64,000 nt of DNA from Aquilonibacter sp963820185 (lineage in GTDB: Bacteria; Vulcanimicrobiota; Vulcanimicrobiia; Vulcanimicrobiales; Vulcanimicrobiaceae). Below are positions 34,452 to 43,247 of the stretch, one piece after another; the stretch's first letter is position 1, and each line of letters starts with the position of its first letter. The stretch is taken from assembly GCA_963820185.1 (NCBI GenBank), contig CAWFYV010000003.1, positions 186,001 through 250,000 of the forward strand, read 5' to 3'. Under the pieces are notes generated by a model. It was not told the DNA's origin, searched no databases, and saw only the letters and a list, made by a program, of their open reading frames with translations. The position numbers were made by a program, and so were the translations under genes.

Positions 34452-35203
34452 TTCTCTCGAGCGGAACGAAGAAACCGAAGATTCACCCGAGCGCCTACGT
34501 GGCGCCCACCGCTACGATCAGTGGCGAGGTGACGATCGGGGCAGACTGCGCGATCCTCCACGGCGCGATCATCACGGCCGAGGGCGCGCCGGTGACGATC
34601 GGCGCGGACACGGTAATCATGGAGAACGCCGTCGTTAAGTCGAGCGGCGGTAGCGCTACACAGTTTCCGGTCAAGCTCGGCGATCGCTGCATCGTCGGCC
34701 CGCAGGCGTACGTGGTCGGCGCCACGATCGGCGCGGGCTGCTTCATTGCAAGCGGTAGCCGCGTATTCAACGGCGCCGTGATGGAGGACGGCAGCGGCGT
34801 TGCGCTGGGCGGAATCGTCCACATCAATGCGCACGTACTCAAGAATGCCACCGTCCCGATGCAGCACATCGCGTACGGCGACCCTGCAAAGGTCGTGCCG
34901 CCCGAGAAAGCCGCCGAGGTCGCACGCGATCTCCAATTTTACGAGAATGTCTTCAATATCGAGGGCGGTGATGGCGCGCGCGCCAAAGCGGCGCAAACCT
35001 ATGCCCGATTTCTCCGTAAGACGCACGCGCAAGATACCGTGTTGGACGCTCACGCAAACAAGGCGCCCGGGCGCCGCAGCGCCGCTGAAGAGCCGCCGCA
35101 ACAGCCACTCGAAGTGGACACGGTCGTCGACGCGATGATGCTCGAGCTCCAGGAGATGGAGCACTACCGTCAGGAGTCGCTCAAGAAAAAACCTAAGCGG
35201 TGA
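34448..35203 (+). CDS. left-handed beta-helix (gamma-carbonic-anhydrase-like) protein without metal ligands
   Basis: A 251-residue hexapeptide-repeat protein. Turns such as VTIGADCAILHGAIIT, VTIGADTVIMENAVV and LGDRCIVGPQAYVVGATIGAGC form the helix, followed by AYGDPAKVVPP and an alpha-helical tail with a charged C-terminus. The fold is that of gamma carbonic anhydrases. In that family three histidines bind zinc, roughly at SVLHV and VGHxAxxHG. Here the matching positions read AVVKS and VGPQAYVVG, so all three appear lost and catalysis is unlikely. It overlaps the ATPase (ATGA) and the next permease (GTGA), so it is built into the exporter operon and may be a structural or regulatory partner. 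Confidence 0.85.
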   Translation: MILSSGTKKPKIHPSAYVAPTATISGEVTIGADCAILHGAIITAEGAPVTIGADTVIMENAVVKSSGGSATQFPVKLGDRCIVGPQAYVVGATIGAGCFIASGSRVFNGAVMEDGSGVALGGIVHINAHVLKNATVPMQHIAYGDPAKVVPPEKAAEVARDLQFYENVFNIEGGDGARAKAAQTYARFLRKTHAQDTVLDAHANKAPGRRSAAEEPPQQPLEVDTVVDAMMLELQEMEHYRQESLKKKPKR

Positions 35204-35991
35204 ATCTCGAGCCGTACATCGAGTTTGCCAAAAAAGCGTTCGCGCGCGAGGCCACCTACCGCATGGAGGTGCTCACCGAGGTCGGATCGCTCGTCTTGCG
35301 CGTCTACCTGTTGCGTTCGTTGTGGACGGCGCTCTACTCGCAGAATGCGATACCGCTCAATCTCCCGCTCCACAGTATGATCACCTACGCGACGGTAGCG
35401 CTTCTCATGTCGTTGATTTTAGAAGTCGACGGCACGCGCCTGATTCGCGAGAAACTCCGCGAGGGCACGATCGCCACCGATCTGATGAAGCCGATCAGTC
35501 TGCCCCTCTACTTCTTCTCCGACGGGGTGGGACAGACGCTGCTGCACGCACTACTCGTCATTCCGTCGCTGCTCTTCGCGCTGCTGCTCGTGCACATCGA
35601 CGTGCCGCCGCCCGCAACACTGGCTGCGTTTGCGTTGGCGTTCTTGCTCGGCTACGGCGTCAACTTCTTCATCAATTTCTTGATGAATTCGGTCGCTTTC
35701 TGGACGCTCGAAACATTTGCGATCCAGCTGATCGTGCGTTGGATCTCGGATCTGCTTTCGGGACAGATCATTCCGCTGACGTTCTTTCCCGGCGTCTTCG
35801 GCCAGCTGCTCTTCGCTCTGCCGTTTGCGGCCGTGTATTCGACGCCGCTCCTGATTTACGTCGGTGTGATTCCGCCGTCGCAATGGGCGCTCGCCTTGGG
35901 CGTGCAAGCCCTCTGGCTCGTGCTCTTCAGCCTACTCTCCGCGTTCGTGTGGCAGGCTGCCGCGCGACGCGTGGTGATCCAGGGCGGTTAG
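35200..35991 (+). CDS. ABC-2 type permease, first subunit
   Basis: A 263-residue permease of the family paired with COG4586-type ATPases. It begins LEPYIEFAKKAFAREATYRMEVL and has six hydrophobic segments, including MITYATVALLMSLILEV and FAIQLIVRWISDLLSGQIIPL. The loop EKLREGTIATDLMKPISLPLY is a family signature. The start GTG 35200 overlaps the preceding stop. The operon is then interrupted by two minus-strand genes before the second permease at 37635. Confidence 0.88.
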   Translation: MNLEPYIEFAKKAFAREATYRMEVLTEVGSLVLRVYLLRSLWTALYSQNAIPLNLPLHSMITYATVALLMSLILEVDGTRLIREKLREGTIATDLMKPISLPLYFFSDGVGQTLLHALLVIPSLLFALLLVHIDVPPPATLAAFALAFLLGYGVNFFINFLMNSVAFWTLETFAIQLIVRWISDLLSGQIIPLTFFPGVFGQLLFALPFAAVYSTPLLIYVGVIPPSQWALALGVQALWLVLFSLLSAFVWQAAARRVVIQGG

Positions 35992-36720
35992 CTAGTCGAC
36001 GCCTGGGGCGTCCCACAGCACGACTTCGCCGTGACCTTTGACCGCGAGCTTTTGCACGTCGTACAGACGCACCGCGTCACCCTTTTGCAGCGTCTCACCG
36101 TTGGCTTCCACCTTACCGTCTGCGACGAAGAGAAATCCGTAACGGTGCGGCGCAAACTCGTAGACGACGGCGGTGTCGGCGTTATCGACACGCGACACAG
36201 CTAGCGTCGCATCTTGCGTAATGCCAATCGGCGCAGCGACGCTCGGCTGTCCACTTACGATGCGCAGCCACACGTTCGTGCGCTGCTCTGTGCTGAAGTC
36301 CATCTGGCCGTAGGACGGCGCTTCACCGGTTCTTCCCGGCACCATCCACATCTGCACGAAGTGCAGCGGCTTAGCGGGATCGGCGTTGAATTCGCTGTGA
36401 CGAACGCCCGTGCCCGCGCTCATGAACTGCACGCCGCCCGGACCGACGACGCCTTCATTGCCCATCGAATCCTTGTGCGCCAGTTTGCCGTCGAGCACGT
36501 AGGTGACGATTTCCATATCGCGGTGCGGATGCGTTGGAAACCCCGCGCCGCCCGAAACGGTGTCGTCGTTGAAGACACGCAGCGCCCCCCAGTTCTCGTT
36601 GTTGGGGTCGTAGTAGTCGGCAAAGCTGAACGAATGATACGTTTGCAGCCAGCCGTGGTCAAAGAACGCGCGATCTTTCGCGCGTTGGATAACAAAGGTT
36701 GGGGCGGTAAGGGTCTTCAT
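35992..36720 (-). CDS. pirin family protein
   Basis: A 242-residue bicupin of the pirin/YhhW group, some of which have quercetinase activity. The metal site is complete: FPTHPHRDMEIVTYVLDG gives two histidines, and GVRHSEFNAD gives the third histidine and glutamate. The N-terminus FFDHGWLQTYHSFSFADYYDP is diagnostic. It follows the AlkA-like gene by ten bases on the same strand. Its stop abuts the stop of the convergent permease. Confidence 0.92.
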   Translation of the reverse strand: MKTLTAPTFVIQRAKDRAFFDHGWLQTYHSFSFADYYDPNNENWGALRVFNDDTVSGGAGFPTHPHRDMEIVTYVLDGKLAHKDSMGNEGVVGPGGVQFMSAGTGVRHSEFNADPAKPLHFVQMWMVPGRTGEAPSYGQMDFSTEQRTNVWLRIVSGQPSVAAPIGITQDATLAVSRVDNADTAVVYEFAPHRYGFLFVADGKVEANGETLQKGDAVRLYDVQKLAVKGHGEVVLWDAPGVD

Positions 36721-36730
36721 GGTATCGCCT

Positions 36731-37633
36731 TCAATCCGCCGGGGCCGGGGTTAGGTTGCGCAGCCGTCCAAGCAGTAGGTGGTAGTACAGCATGCCCCGC
36801 GCGGGACCGAGTGCCTCGAGTACGGCACCGAGATCGACACCCGGATCACCCGAGAGCAGGACCGCCGTGCGCGCCACACCCGAGTCGCGCAGCGGGAAGG
36901 TGTCGAGGCGGCCAAAACCGCGCAGCAGCACGACCGCCGCACTCCACGGGCCGATGCCACGCAGCGACGTGAGACGCTCGGCGGCTTGGCCGGTGGGCAG
37001 GCGCTCGATCTCCTCCTCGGTCAGTTCGCCGCGCTCGAGCGAACCCGCGACCGCGCGCAGGTGCGCGGCCTTATTGGCAGAGAGACCCGCCGCGCGCAAA
37101 TCGCGCTCGTGCGCACCGAGCAGTGCGGCCGGCGTGGGGAACGCCCGCAGCGTCACGTTGCCGAGCGCAACCGGCGCGCTCAACGCGCTGACCATGCGGC
37201 GCATGATCGCGGCCGCAGCCACGATACTGATTTGCTGAAACACGATCGCGTGCGCGCAGGCTTCCCACAACGTCGGATACCGCGGCGGTTTGAGACCCGC
37301 CAGTGCGCGCGCGAGCCGCCCAACCCACGGAACCGTCGCCGCACGGCGCTTCCACTGTCGCAATTCGACCTGCGTACCGAGCATGCGCGCGCACAACGCG
37401 GCGGCACGCTGCGCGGGCATGCCAGCGGCTTGCACGCGCAACGTCCCCGCTTCGCTCTGTGTTACCCGCAGCACCGCCGTCTCGCCGGCTCCGGCAAACG
37501 CGCGAAGATATGCGCCATCGTCCGTTACGACGTCGACTTCGTTCGAGGCTAAGCGACGGAGTGCGTCGGCGGTAAGATCGAGCCGAAACGGGGTACGAAC
37601 GGAGAGCAGTTCGTCAGCGGTGAATTTAATCAC
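36731..37633 (-). CDS. AlkA-like DNA-3-methyladenine glycosylase
   Basis: A 300-residue base-excision repair glycosylase of the HhH-GPD superfamily. The N-terminal beta domain (LLSVRTPFRLDLTADALRRL) precedes helices with ALAGLKPPRYPTLWEACAHA and QQISIVAAAAIM. The helix-hairpin-helix is LTSLRGIGPWSAAVVLLRGF, and the catalytic aspartate lies in FPLRDSGVAR, matching AlkA-type FPADDLG. It should excise alkylated bases. The start is GTG 37633, one base from the ATG of the divergent permease at 37635. It lies inside the ABC exporter operon on the opposite strand. Confidence 0.88.
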   Translation of the reverse strand: MIKFTADELLSVRTPFRLDLTADALRRLASNEVDVVTDDGAYLRAFAGAGETAVLRVTQSEAGTLRVQAAGMPAQRAAALCARMLGTQVELRQWKRRAATVPWVGRLARALAGLKPPRYPTLWEACAHAIVFQQISIVAAAAIMRRMVSALSAPVALGNVTLRAFPTPAALLGAHERDLRAAGLSANKAAHLRAVAGSLERGELTEEEIERLPTGQAAERLTSLRGIGPWSAAVVLLRGFGRLDTFPLRDSGVARTAVLLSGDPGVDLGAVLEALGPARGMLYYHLLLGRLRNLTPAPAD

Positions 37634-37634
37634 G

Positions 37635-38429
37635 ATGGTCGGAGCTTATCTCCAATATTGGCGCGTGAACTTCTTGACGATGCTCGAGTACCGGGCAAAC
37701 TTCATCATGTGGTTCCTCTTCACCATCGTGTATCACGGCGTAGCACTCGCGGCGCTCTACGTGACGATGCAGCAGTTCCCCTCGATGAACGGGTGGGATT
37801 TTCGTCAGATGTTCTTTCTCTACGCGTTGTGGATGACCGGCCACGAGTTGCACAACGTGCTCTTCTTCAACGTTGTCGCCGTCCCCGACTACGTGCGCGA
37901 GGGGCGCTTCGACCGCTTTCTGGTGCGCCCACTCGACACGCTTTTTCAGGTGCTCACCGTGCCCTCGCAGCTCTCGCCCGATGGGATCCTCATCGCGATC
38001 GTGACGCTGGCCATCGCTACATCGTACGCACACGTCCATATTGACGCAATCTTTCTGATCTTCGTGCCGTTGATCGTGTTCGGCGGCGCGTTGATCGATC
38101 TCGGCATCTCGCTCATCGTCGCCACGATCTCGTTCTGGTTCATCCGCGTCGATACGCTGCGCTGGGTCGTCATGTCGCTCGAACAAGACTTCACGCGCTA
38201 TCCGATCAGCATCTACACGCGCGGCGTCCAGATCGTGCTGGCCTTCCTTCTCCCCTTTGCGTTCATGAACTACTTCCCGGCCACGTACTTCCTGCAAAAG
38301 GCCGAGACCGGCTTGCACCTCAATCCCGTCGTCGGTCTGCTCACACCGGCGATCGGCGCCGCATGGCTCGCAGTCGCCTACCTCTTTTGGCAGACGGGAC
38401 TGCGCCACTATCAGGGAACCGGCTCGTGA
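37635..38429 (+). CDS. ABC-2 type permease, second subunit
   Basis: A 264-residue permease of the second family (COG3694-like) that teams with the ATPase and first permease upstream. It starts MVGAYLQYWRVNFLTMLEYRANF, with six hydrophobic segments such as FMNYFPATYFL near the end. The loop VREGRFDRFLVRPLDTLFQ parallels the equivalent loop of the first permease. ATG 37635 nearly touches the start of the AlkA-like gene on the other strand, so its promoter or read-through must cross that gene. The stop overlaps the next gene (GTGA). Confidence 0.88.
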   Translation: MVGAYLQYWRVNFLTMLEYRANFIMWFLFTIVYHGVALAALYVTMQQFPSMNGWDFRQMFFLYALWMTGHELHNVLFFNVVAVPDYVREGRFDRFLVRPLDTLFQVLTVPSQLSPDGILIAIVTLAIATSYAHVHIDAIFLIFVPLIVFGGALIDLGISLIVATISFWFIRVDTLRWVVMSLEQDFTRYPISIYTRGVQIVLAFLLPFAFMNYFPATYFLQKAETGLHLNPVVGLLTPAIGAAWLAVAYLFWQTGLRHYQGTGS

Positions 38430-39299
38430 ACCGGCGCGCGTTCCTTGCTGCGAGCGGAGCGTTTTCCGCAATGCCGCGCCTGGCGTTTGCATCGTCGTAC
38501 GAACACATCGAGACGATCGCGCACAGCGTGCCGGGTGTGGTCGGCGTCTATTGCCGGACGCTGGCCGACACGCCGCCGGTCTTTACGTTTAACGAGAACG
38601 TCGTCTTTCCGACGGCGTCGACGATCAAGATGCTGATCATGACGACCGCGTACGTCGAGGAGGAACGCAACCCCGGCACGCTCCAGCATCGCATCACGAC
38701 GCATCGCAGCAACCTGATCGGCGGCTCCGATTTCATGGCCACGCAGCCCGACGGCGCGCGCCTCTCGGTCTACGACCTGATCGTCCCGATGATCACGCTT
38801 AGCGACAACACGGCGAGCAACTATCTGATCAACTACTTCGGCATGCCGGCGATCAACGCGGTGGGGGCGCGCTTGGGCATGACACAGACCCACCTCGAGC
38901 GGCACTTCCTCGACTTTGCCGCAATTGTCCGCCACAACGACAATGTGACGACCCCCGCCGATATGTCGCTGCTCCTTTACGCCATTGCCAGCGGTGCGCG
39001 CGAGGAAACCGCGACGATTTGTTCGCCGGCGCACTGCAAAGCGATGATTGGGATCATGTTAGGGCAAACCGATCGCGACAAGATTCCCGCCGGATTGCCG
39101 CGCGGCGTCCCGGTTGCGCACAAGACGGGTGAGCTCGACGGCAGCCGCAGCGATATTGCGATTGTCCAGCCCTTTGGCGATTCACCCTACATTCTTAGTG
39201 CTCTACAGCAAATGGCTCACCGAGTATCCGCCGGTCTACGACGCATTTCATCGGATTGCCAAGCTCTCGTACCAGCTCGCCGGCAAAACCGATCAATAA
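38426..39299 (+). pseudogene. Tat-exported class A beta-lactamase-fold serine hydrolase, frameshifted near its end
   Basis: About 290 residues when corrected. The N-terminus NRRAFLAASGAFSAMPRLAFA has a twin-arginine signal. The active-site motifs are Ser65-T-I-Lys68 (PTASTIK), Ser126-Asp-Asn128 (LSDNTASN) and Lys233-Thr-Gly (HKTGEL), with spacing of class A enzymes. The omega-loop region reads LERHFLDFAA, not the classic E-x-x-L-N, so it fits the broader beta-lactamase2 family and antibiotic hydrolysis is uncertain. At about 39200 an extra base breaks the frame after SPYILS; YSKWLTEYPPVYDAFHRIA continues in the next frame to TAA 39299. The break is behind all catalytic residues. GTG 38426 overlaps the permease stop, coupling it to the exporter. 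Confidence 0.85.
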
Positions 39300-39348
39300 C
39301 ATAGGAAAATTGGACGAAGGAAGGCCGCTCTAAGCTTATAAAGGATTG

Positions 39349-39364
39349 AGCGACGCTAGTCGCT
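39349..39364 (+). other. small hairpin between operons
   Basis: AGCGAC and GTCGCT form a six-base stem around GCTA, followed by TTTG. It may be a weak terminator for the exporter operon or part of the leader of the lipoprotein gene at 39389. The T-run is too short to call a terminator with confidence. Confidence 0.3.
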
Positions 39365-39388
39365 TTGCGACCGGCGTGGAGGCATCTC

Positions 39389-41161
39389 ATGCGCCGGTGG
39401 ATCGGGCTCGCCCTCGTGACTGCGCTCACTGCATGTGGCGGGGGCGGTTCGAGCGCGCTCCCGAAGGCCGGGGCGCCGGCCGCACCCGCGAAGGCGAAGG
39501 TGCAAGTTTCGTTCACGATGCACGTGCCCGGCGCGGCGAGCGCGCGCACGGCAAAACTCAAACGCATCTACACGGTCGCGCAGAGCACCGCCGGCGCGCA
39601 AGTCAGCGTGTACAACGCAGGTACCGATAGCGGTACACCTCTCGCGACGACTGCCGCAAACATCGAACCATCGACCTCGCCCGGGTCGACATGCGCCACG
39701 TCCGACGCATACGGCACTCGTTTGTGCAGCTTCTCGATCTCTGCACCGGTCGGCAACGACGATTTCATCATCACGACCTACGATCAGGCGCCGTCCGGCG
39801 GCACGATTCCCGCCGGATCCAACCAGCTCGGCTGGGGCATCGACACCGCTGCAATTACCGCGGGAGCCGCAGCGAACGTGAGCGCCACGCTCTCGAGCGT
39901 GCTCGCATCGGTCTCGCTCGACCTCACGCCGAACACAATCCACCAAATCATTCCGACGACCGGCACGGTCGGCGTCTACGCGCTCGACGCCGATAACGAT
40001 GTGATCGTGAGCAGCGGCTTCGTCGATCCGAACGGCAACCCGGTCACGCTCAGCTTCAATGTCGACAATAACTTGAACGGCACGCTGTACTTCCCAAATA
40101 GCAGCATCAGCGCGCCGAGTCCAACGGGCGTGCAGTACGTCTATGCACCGCAAAACGGCGTGCTCGCGACGGCCGGCAATCAAACCGTGAACTTCTCGGT
40201 AAGCGCCTCCTCGGGAGTAACCACGACGGGCGCCGCATTGCAGGCGATCTATCCGAGCTTCACGTCGATTTCGGATGGCAACCTCGGCGTAAACGACACC
40301 CATCATGGCGGTATCGTCTTTGATACCAACGGCGGCGTGTATTATACGACGCCAAACAACTACGGCGGCATCTCCTATTACAACGGCAGCGGAACGAGTA
40401 TCGCCGACAACTACGAGGCAATGGCGACAGCACCGATTCTCGGCAGCATCGTGAGAGTCACCGGCGCGTTCGTCGCGATCGCGGGCAATCAAGAACAGAC
40501 ATTTGGAACCCCGCCTTCCTCCACGATTGCGCCCGGACCGAATTCAACCTTGATGCCGGTTCCCAACGGCAGCGCGGTCGCCCTCGACACGAACACTGGA
40601 ACGATCTGGTATACGAGCGGCTCGTATGTGGTCAACTATCCGCTTTTCAGTGGCTCGCCGAATCCGATCTACCTCGGCGTTAACGCTGCAGCCGGCGTCG
40701 CCGTCGACACGTCATCCAACGTGTGGGTCGTCGACAACGTCAACGACCGCATCATCGAATATCCCGGCCCAAACAACCCGCTGCAACCCGGCGGAGCACC
40801 GTGGGACGTTCTGATCAATGGCAACGGCATCTACGTTACCGATCACGGCCCGAATCCCGCGATTCTTCAGCTCGATAGCAACGGGAATATCGTCAACACG
40901 ATCTACGTGCCCGACGGCGCAGTGCCGTGGTACATGATGGCCGACAACGCGCAACCGGGCATCGTGTGGCTCGACTATTTGCAGAACGGCCAAATCGGCA
41001 TCGGGCGCATGGACACCAATACGTCGCCGGCGACGTTTGTGATGGCGAATGATGTTAGCGGTCCGTACGGTTCGCAAGCCGGTGCAATTGGCACCGCGTC
41101 AAACGGTTTGGTCTACATGGTGTTTGACGGGACGTCGACGCTCGTGCAGGTGTCGCGATGA
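39389..41161 (+). CDS. large lipoprotein with beta-propeller-like C-terminus
   Basis: A 590-residue lipoprotein (lipobox ALTAC, Cys16, followed by GGGG). The first half carries repeated statements typical of environmental surface proteins (VQVSFTMHVPGAASARTAKL, FSISAPVGNDDFIITTYDQ). The second half resembles NHL/streptogramin-lyase-like propeller blades, for example VAVDTSSNVWVVDNVNDRII and GIYVTDHGPNPAILQLDSNG. GGAGG lies upstream at the right distance from ATG 39389. It is coupled by ATGA to the next gene, which shares the layout, so the two are paralogues. Surface role unknown. Confidence 0.82.
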   Translation: MRRWIGLALVTALTACGGGGSSALPKAGAPAAPAKAKVQVSFTMHVPGAASARTAKLKRIYTVAQSTAGAQVSVYNAGTDSGTPLATTAANIEPSTSPGSTCATSDAYGTRLCSFSISAPVGNDDFIITTYDQAPSGGTIPAGSNQLGWGIDTAAITAGAAANVSATLSSVLASVSLDLTPNTIHQIIPTTGTVGVYALDADNDVIVSSGFVDPNGNPVTLSFNVDNNLNGTLYFPNSSISAPSPTGVQYVYAPQNGVLATAGNQTVNFSVSASSGVTTTGAALQAIYPSFTSISDGNLGVNDTHHGGIVFDTNGGVYYTTPNNYGGISYYNGSGTSIADNYEAMATAPILGSIVRVTGAFVAIAGNQEQTFGTPPSSTIAPGPNSTLMPVPNGSAVALDTNTGTIWYTSGSYVVNYPLFSGSPNPIYLGVNAAAGVAVDTSSNVWVVDNVNDRIIEYPGPNNPLQPGGAPWDVLINGNGIYVTDHGPNPAILQLDSNGNIVNTIYVPDGAVPWYMMADNAQPGIVWLDYLQNGQIGIGRMDTNTSPATFVMANDVSGPYGSQAGAIGTASNGLVYMVFDGTSTLVQVSR

Positions 41162-43218
41162 GGACTTTATCCGCCAAAGTTAAAACTTTGTCGTCTAAAG
41201 TCGCGACCCTCTGGGTCGCTACGTTGCTTGCGGCATGTGGCGGTGGAGGAGGCGGTGGGCCGGCGTCGATTCCGTCGGCACCAATTCCCGCGCCGACGCA
41301 GACGCTGACGCCGATCACCGGCATGCAAAAGGTTGCGATCTCGCTGGTGGTACCACAGAACAGCGGCACGACGGGCACGAAGCATCGCGCGTACATTTCA
41401 GCATCGGCGATGGGCGCCGGCATCGTCGTGACGCAGGGCTCAACGGCCGTCAACGCCACGCTCGACCTTTCGCCATCATCGAGCGCGTGCACCGGCAGCG
41501 GCACTTCGCGCACGTGCACGACAACCGTTACCGTGCCGCTCGGTTCGGATACGTTCGCGGTCACGGTCTACAACCAAGCACCGGTCAATAACACGATTCC
41601 GAGCGGCGCCGCAGTCCTCGGCGTCGGAACGAGCAGCGTCAACGTCGTCGCAGGCACGACGACCAGCGTGCAAGTCTTTGTCGGCGGTCAGATCGCGCAC
41701 TTCGGTGCAGCACTCCCGTCGGGCGCGATGCCCGCCAACGGCCACGCGCAAAGCGCTATGCTCGTGATCGCGCCGACCGATTTCGGTAACAATCCAATTA
41801 CCGCGGGCACGAACGATCCCTATGCCAATCCGATCACCGTTTCGCTCACCGAAATGGGCGGCAGCGGCAATGCGAGCCTTTCGCTCAACGGCGGTGCAGC
41901 GAGTAGCAGCGTGCAAGTGACCAAATCAACCGACTCGGTCACAGTGAACTACGATGGCGCAGGTGCACCCGGCTACGAGTTTACCGTTGCGCTGAGCGCG
42001 AGCGGCGTCAGCTCGCAGTCATCGACCGTTGCCCCGTTGATCGCTGCGGTGAACGGAAATGCGACCACGTCGATTTCGCTCAACGGTAGCGCGGTTGGCG
42101 CATTGCAACTGGGCTTCGGCGAAGCCGGCAGCTCGAGTACCTATACGGCTAGTCTCTCCGGTTGCGCGAACATCGCCACGAAAGGAACGATTAGCGGCGG
42201 CGGTGCATCGGCGACACTTCCAATAACGGGCGGCTCAACGGCGAGCGCGTCGGGTTGCTCGCTGACGATCTCGGACGGCACGATCTCACTCGTCTTGCCG
42301 GTAACGAACACGCCGGTTACGCACAGCGTGACGATCAACGGCACGCAGATCACGGAGATCGGCGGCTACAGCGGTCCCTACGGCATGGCGGTAGGACCCG
42401 ACAGCAACATCTGGCTTACCGACGTTGGAACCGACACCGTCAACTCGTTCAGTCCCTCCAACGGCGCGGGCGTCTTCAACTTCTTCATTTCCGGCAGCGG
42501 CCTTATCGATATCGTCACTGGATCCGACGGCGCAATGTGGGTCACCGACGCCAACCTCGAGGGCGTCGACCGCGTGACGACGACAAACACGCTCACGCAG
42601 TACCCGCTACCTTTGGGTGGCGCACCGCACGGCATTACCAGCGATAGTAGCGGTCAGCTGTGGGTTGCAACCTCCGCTCCGAACGACATTTGGACACTCA
42701 GCGCCGGCGGCGCATTCAACCCGATTAGCATAGCGCCGAGCGGGCAACCATCGTCGATCGCGGTGGGGCCCGATGGCGCGATTTGGTTCACCGAACAGAC
42801 ATGGATCGGGCGCTACAATCCGGCCGACGCGAATTTCACGGAAACGTTGGTGCCGAATTCGGGTGGAGCGCAATATATAACGGCTGGACCCGACAACGCG
42901 ATGTGGTTCACTGGAAGCTCGGCAGGTGGAGGCTTCATCGGGCGCATTCCGATGAACGCTGACGGACCGTTCACTCCGACAACCTACGCCACCACGGGGA
43001 CAAGTCCGATGGGGATTATCGCGGGTGCCGACAATGCGATGTGGTTCGTCGACAACGTTGCCAACACGGTGAGCGAGATCGCGTTGACATCGCACGCGGT
43101 TACCAATTTTCCGCTTCCGACGTCCAATGCAGCGCCGCAGGAGATCGTGCGCGGGCCCGATGGCAGTCTATGGCTTACGGAGTTCGGCGCCAACCAAGTC
43201 GCGCACGTCATACCCTAA
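41158..43218 (+). CDS. lipoprotein with virginiamycin-B-lyase-like propeller
   Basis: A 686-residue lipoprotein paralogous to the preceding gene. The lipobox is TLLAAC (Cys26) followed by a run of glycines. The N-terminal half repeats the partner's organisation (KVAISLVVPQNSGTTGTKHR, GSDTFAVTVYNQAPVNNTIP). The C-terminal half has at least five blades of the type GPDGAIWFTE, GPDNAMWFTG, GADNAMWFVD and GPDGSLWLTE, the hallmark of Vgb/streptogramin lyase-like propellers. The lyase family acts on cyclic peptides, but many relatives are only structural, and catalytic activity is not claimed. Both proteins are probably displayed on the outer membrane. Confidence 0.85.
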   Translation: MRTLSAKVKTLSSKVATLWVATLLAACGGGGGGGPASIPSAPIPAPTQTLTPITGMQKVAISLVVPQNSGTTGTKHRAYISASAMGAGIVVTQGSTAVNATLDLSPSSSACTGSGTSRTCTTTVTVPLGSDTFAVTVYNQAPVNNTIPSGAAVLGVGTSSVNVVAGTTTSVQVFVGGQIAHFGAALPSGAMPANGHAQSAMLVIAPTDFGNNPITAGTNDPYANPITVSLTEMGGSGNASLSLNGGAASSSVQVTKSTDSVTVNYDGAGAPGYEFTVALSASGVSSQSSTVAPLIAAVNGNATTSISLNGSAVGALQLGFGEAGSSSTYTASLSGCANIATKGTISGGGASATLPITGGSTASASGCSLTISDGTISLVLPVTNTPVTHSVTINGTQITEIGGYSGPYGMAVGPDSNIWLTDVGTDTVNSFSPSNGAGVFNFFISGSGLIDIVTGSDGAMWVTDANLEGVDRVTTTNTLTQYPLPLGGAPHGITSDSSGQLWVATSAPNDIWTLSAGGAFNPISIAPSGQPSSIAVGPDGAIWFTEQTWIGRYNPADANFTETLVPNSGGAQYITAGPDNAMWFTGSSAGGGFIGRIPMNADGPFTPTTYATTGTSPMGIIAGADNAMWFVDNVANTVSEIALTSHAVTNFPLPTSNAAPQEIVRGPDGSLWLTEFGANQVAHVIP

Positions 43219-43247
43219 CCCTTCGACAGGCTCAGGGTGACAGGGAT
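43219..43247. repeat. REP-like palindromic element
   Basis: CCCTTCGACAGGCTCAGGGTGACAGGG-type sequence, with complementary CCCT and AGGG ends, lies between convergent genes. A related element carrying the same CTCAGGGTGA core occurs at 46982-47027. Such sequences are common dispersed intergenic repeats in bacteria. Confidence 0.5.

Noticed and set aside
34448..35203. Active gamma carbonic anhydrase
   Set aside because: The zinc-binding histidines are not at the expected places.
2973..39200. Programmed +1 ribosomal frameshifting as explanation of the seven single-base breaks
   Set aside because: The codons before the skipped base differ at every site, no stop or slippery motif recurs, and the genes are unrelated in function.
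38426..39299. Calling the gene a genuine antibiotic resistance beta-lactamase
   Set aside because: The omega-loop E-x-x-L-N signature is not visible, so only the fold and the Ser-x-x-Lys, SDN and KTG motifs are claimed.
39349..39367. Strong terminator after the exporter operon
   Set aside because: The stem is six bases and only three T follow; listed as a small hairpin instead.
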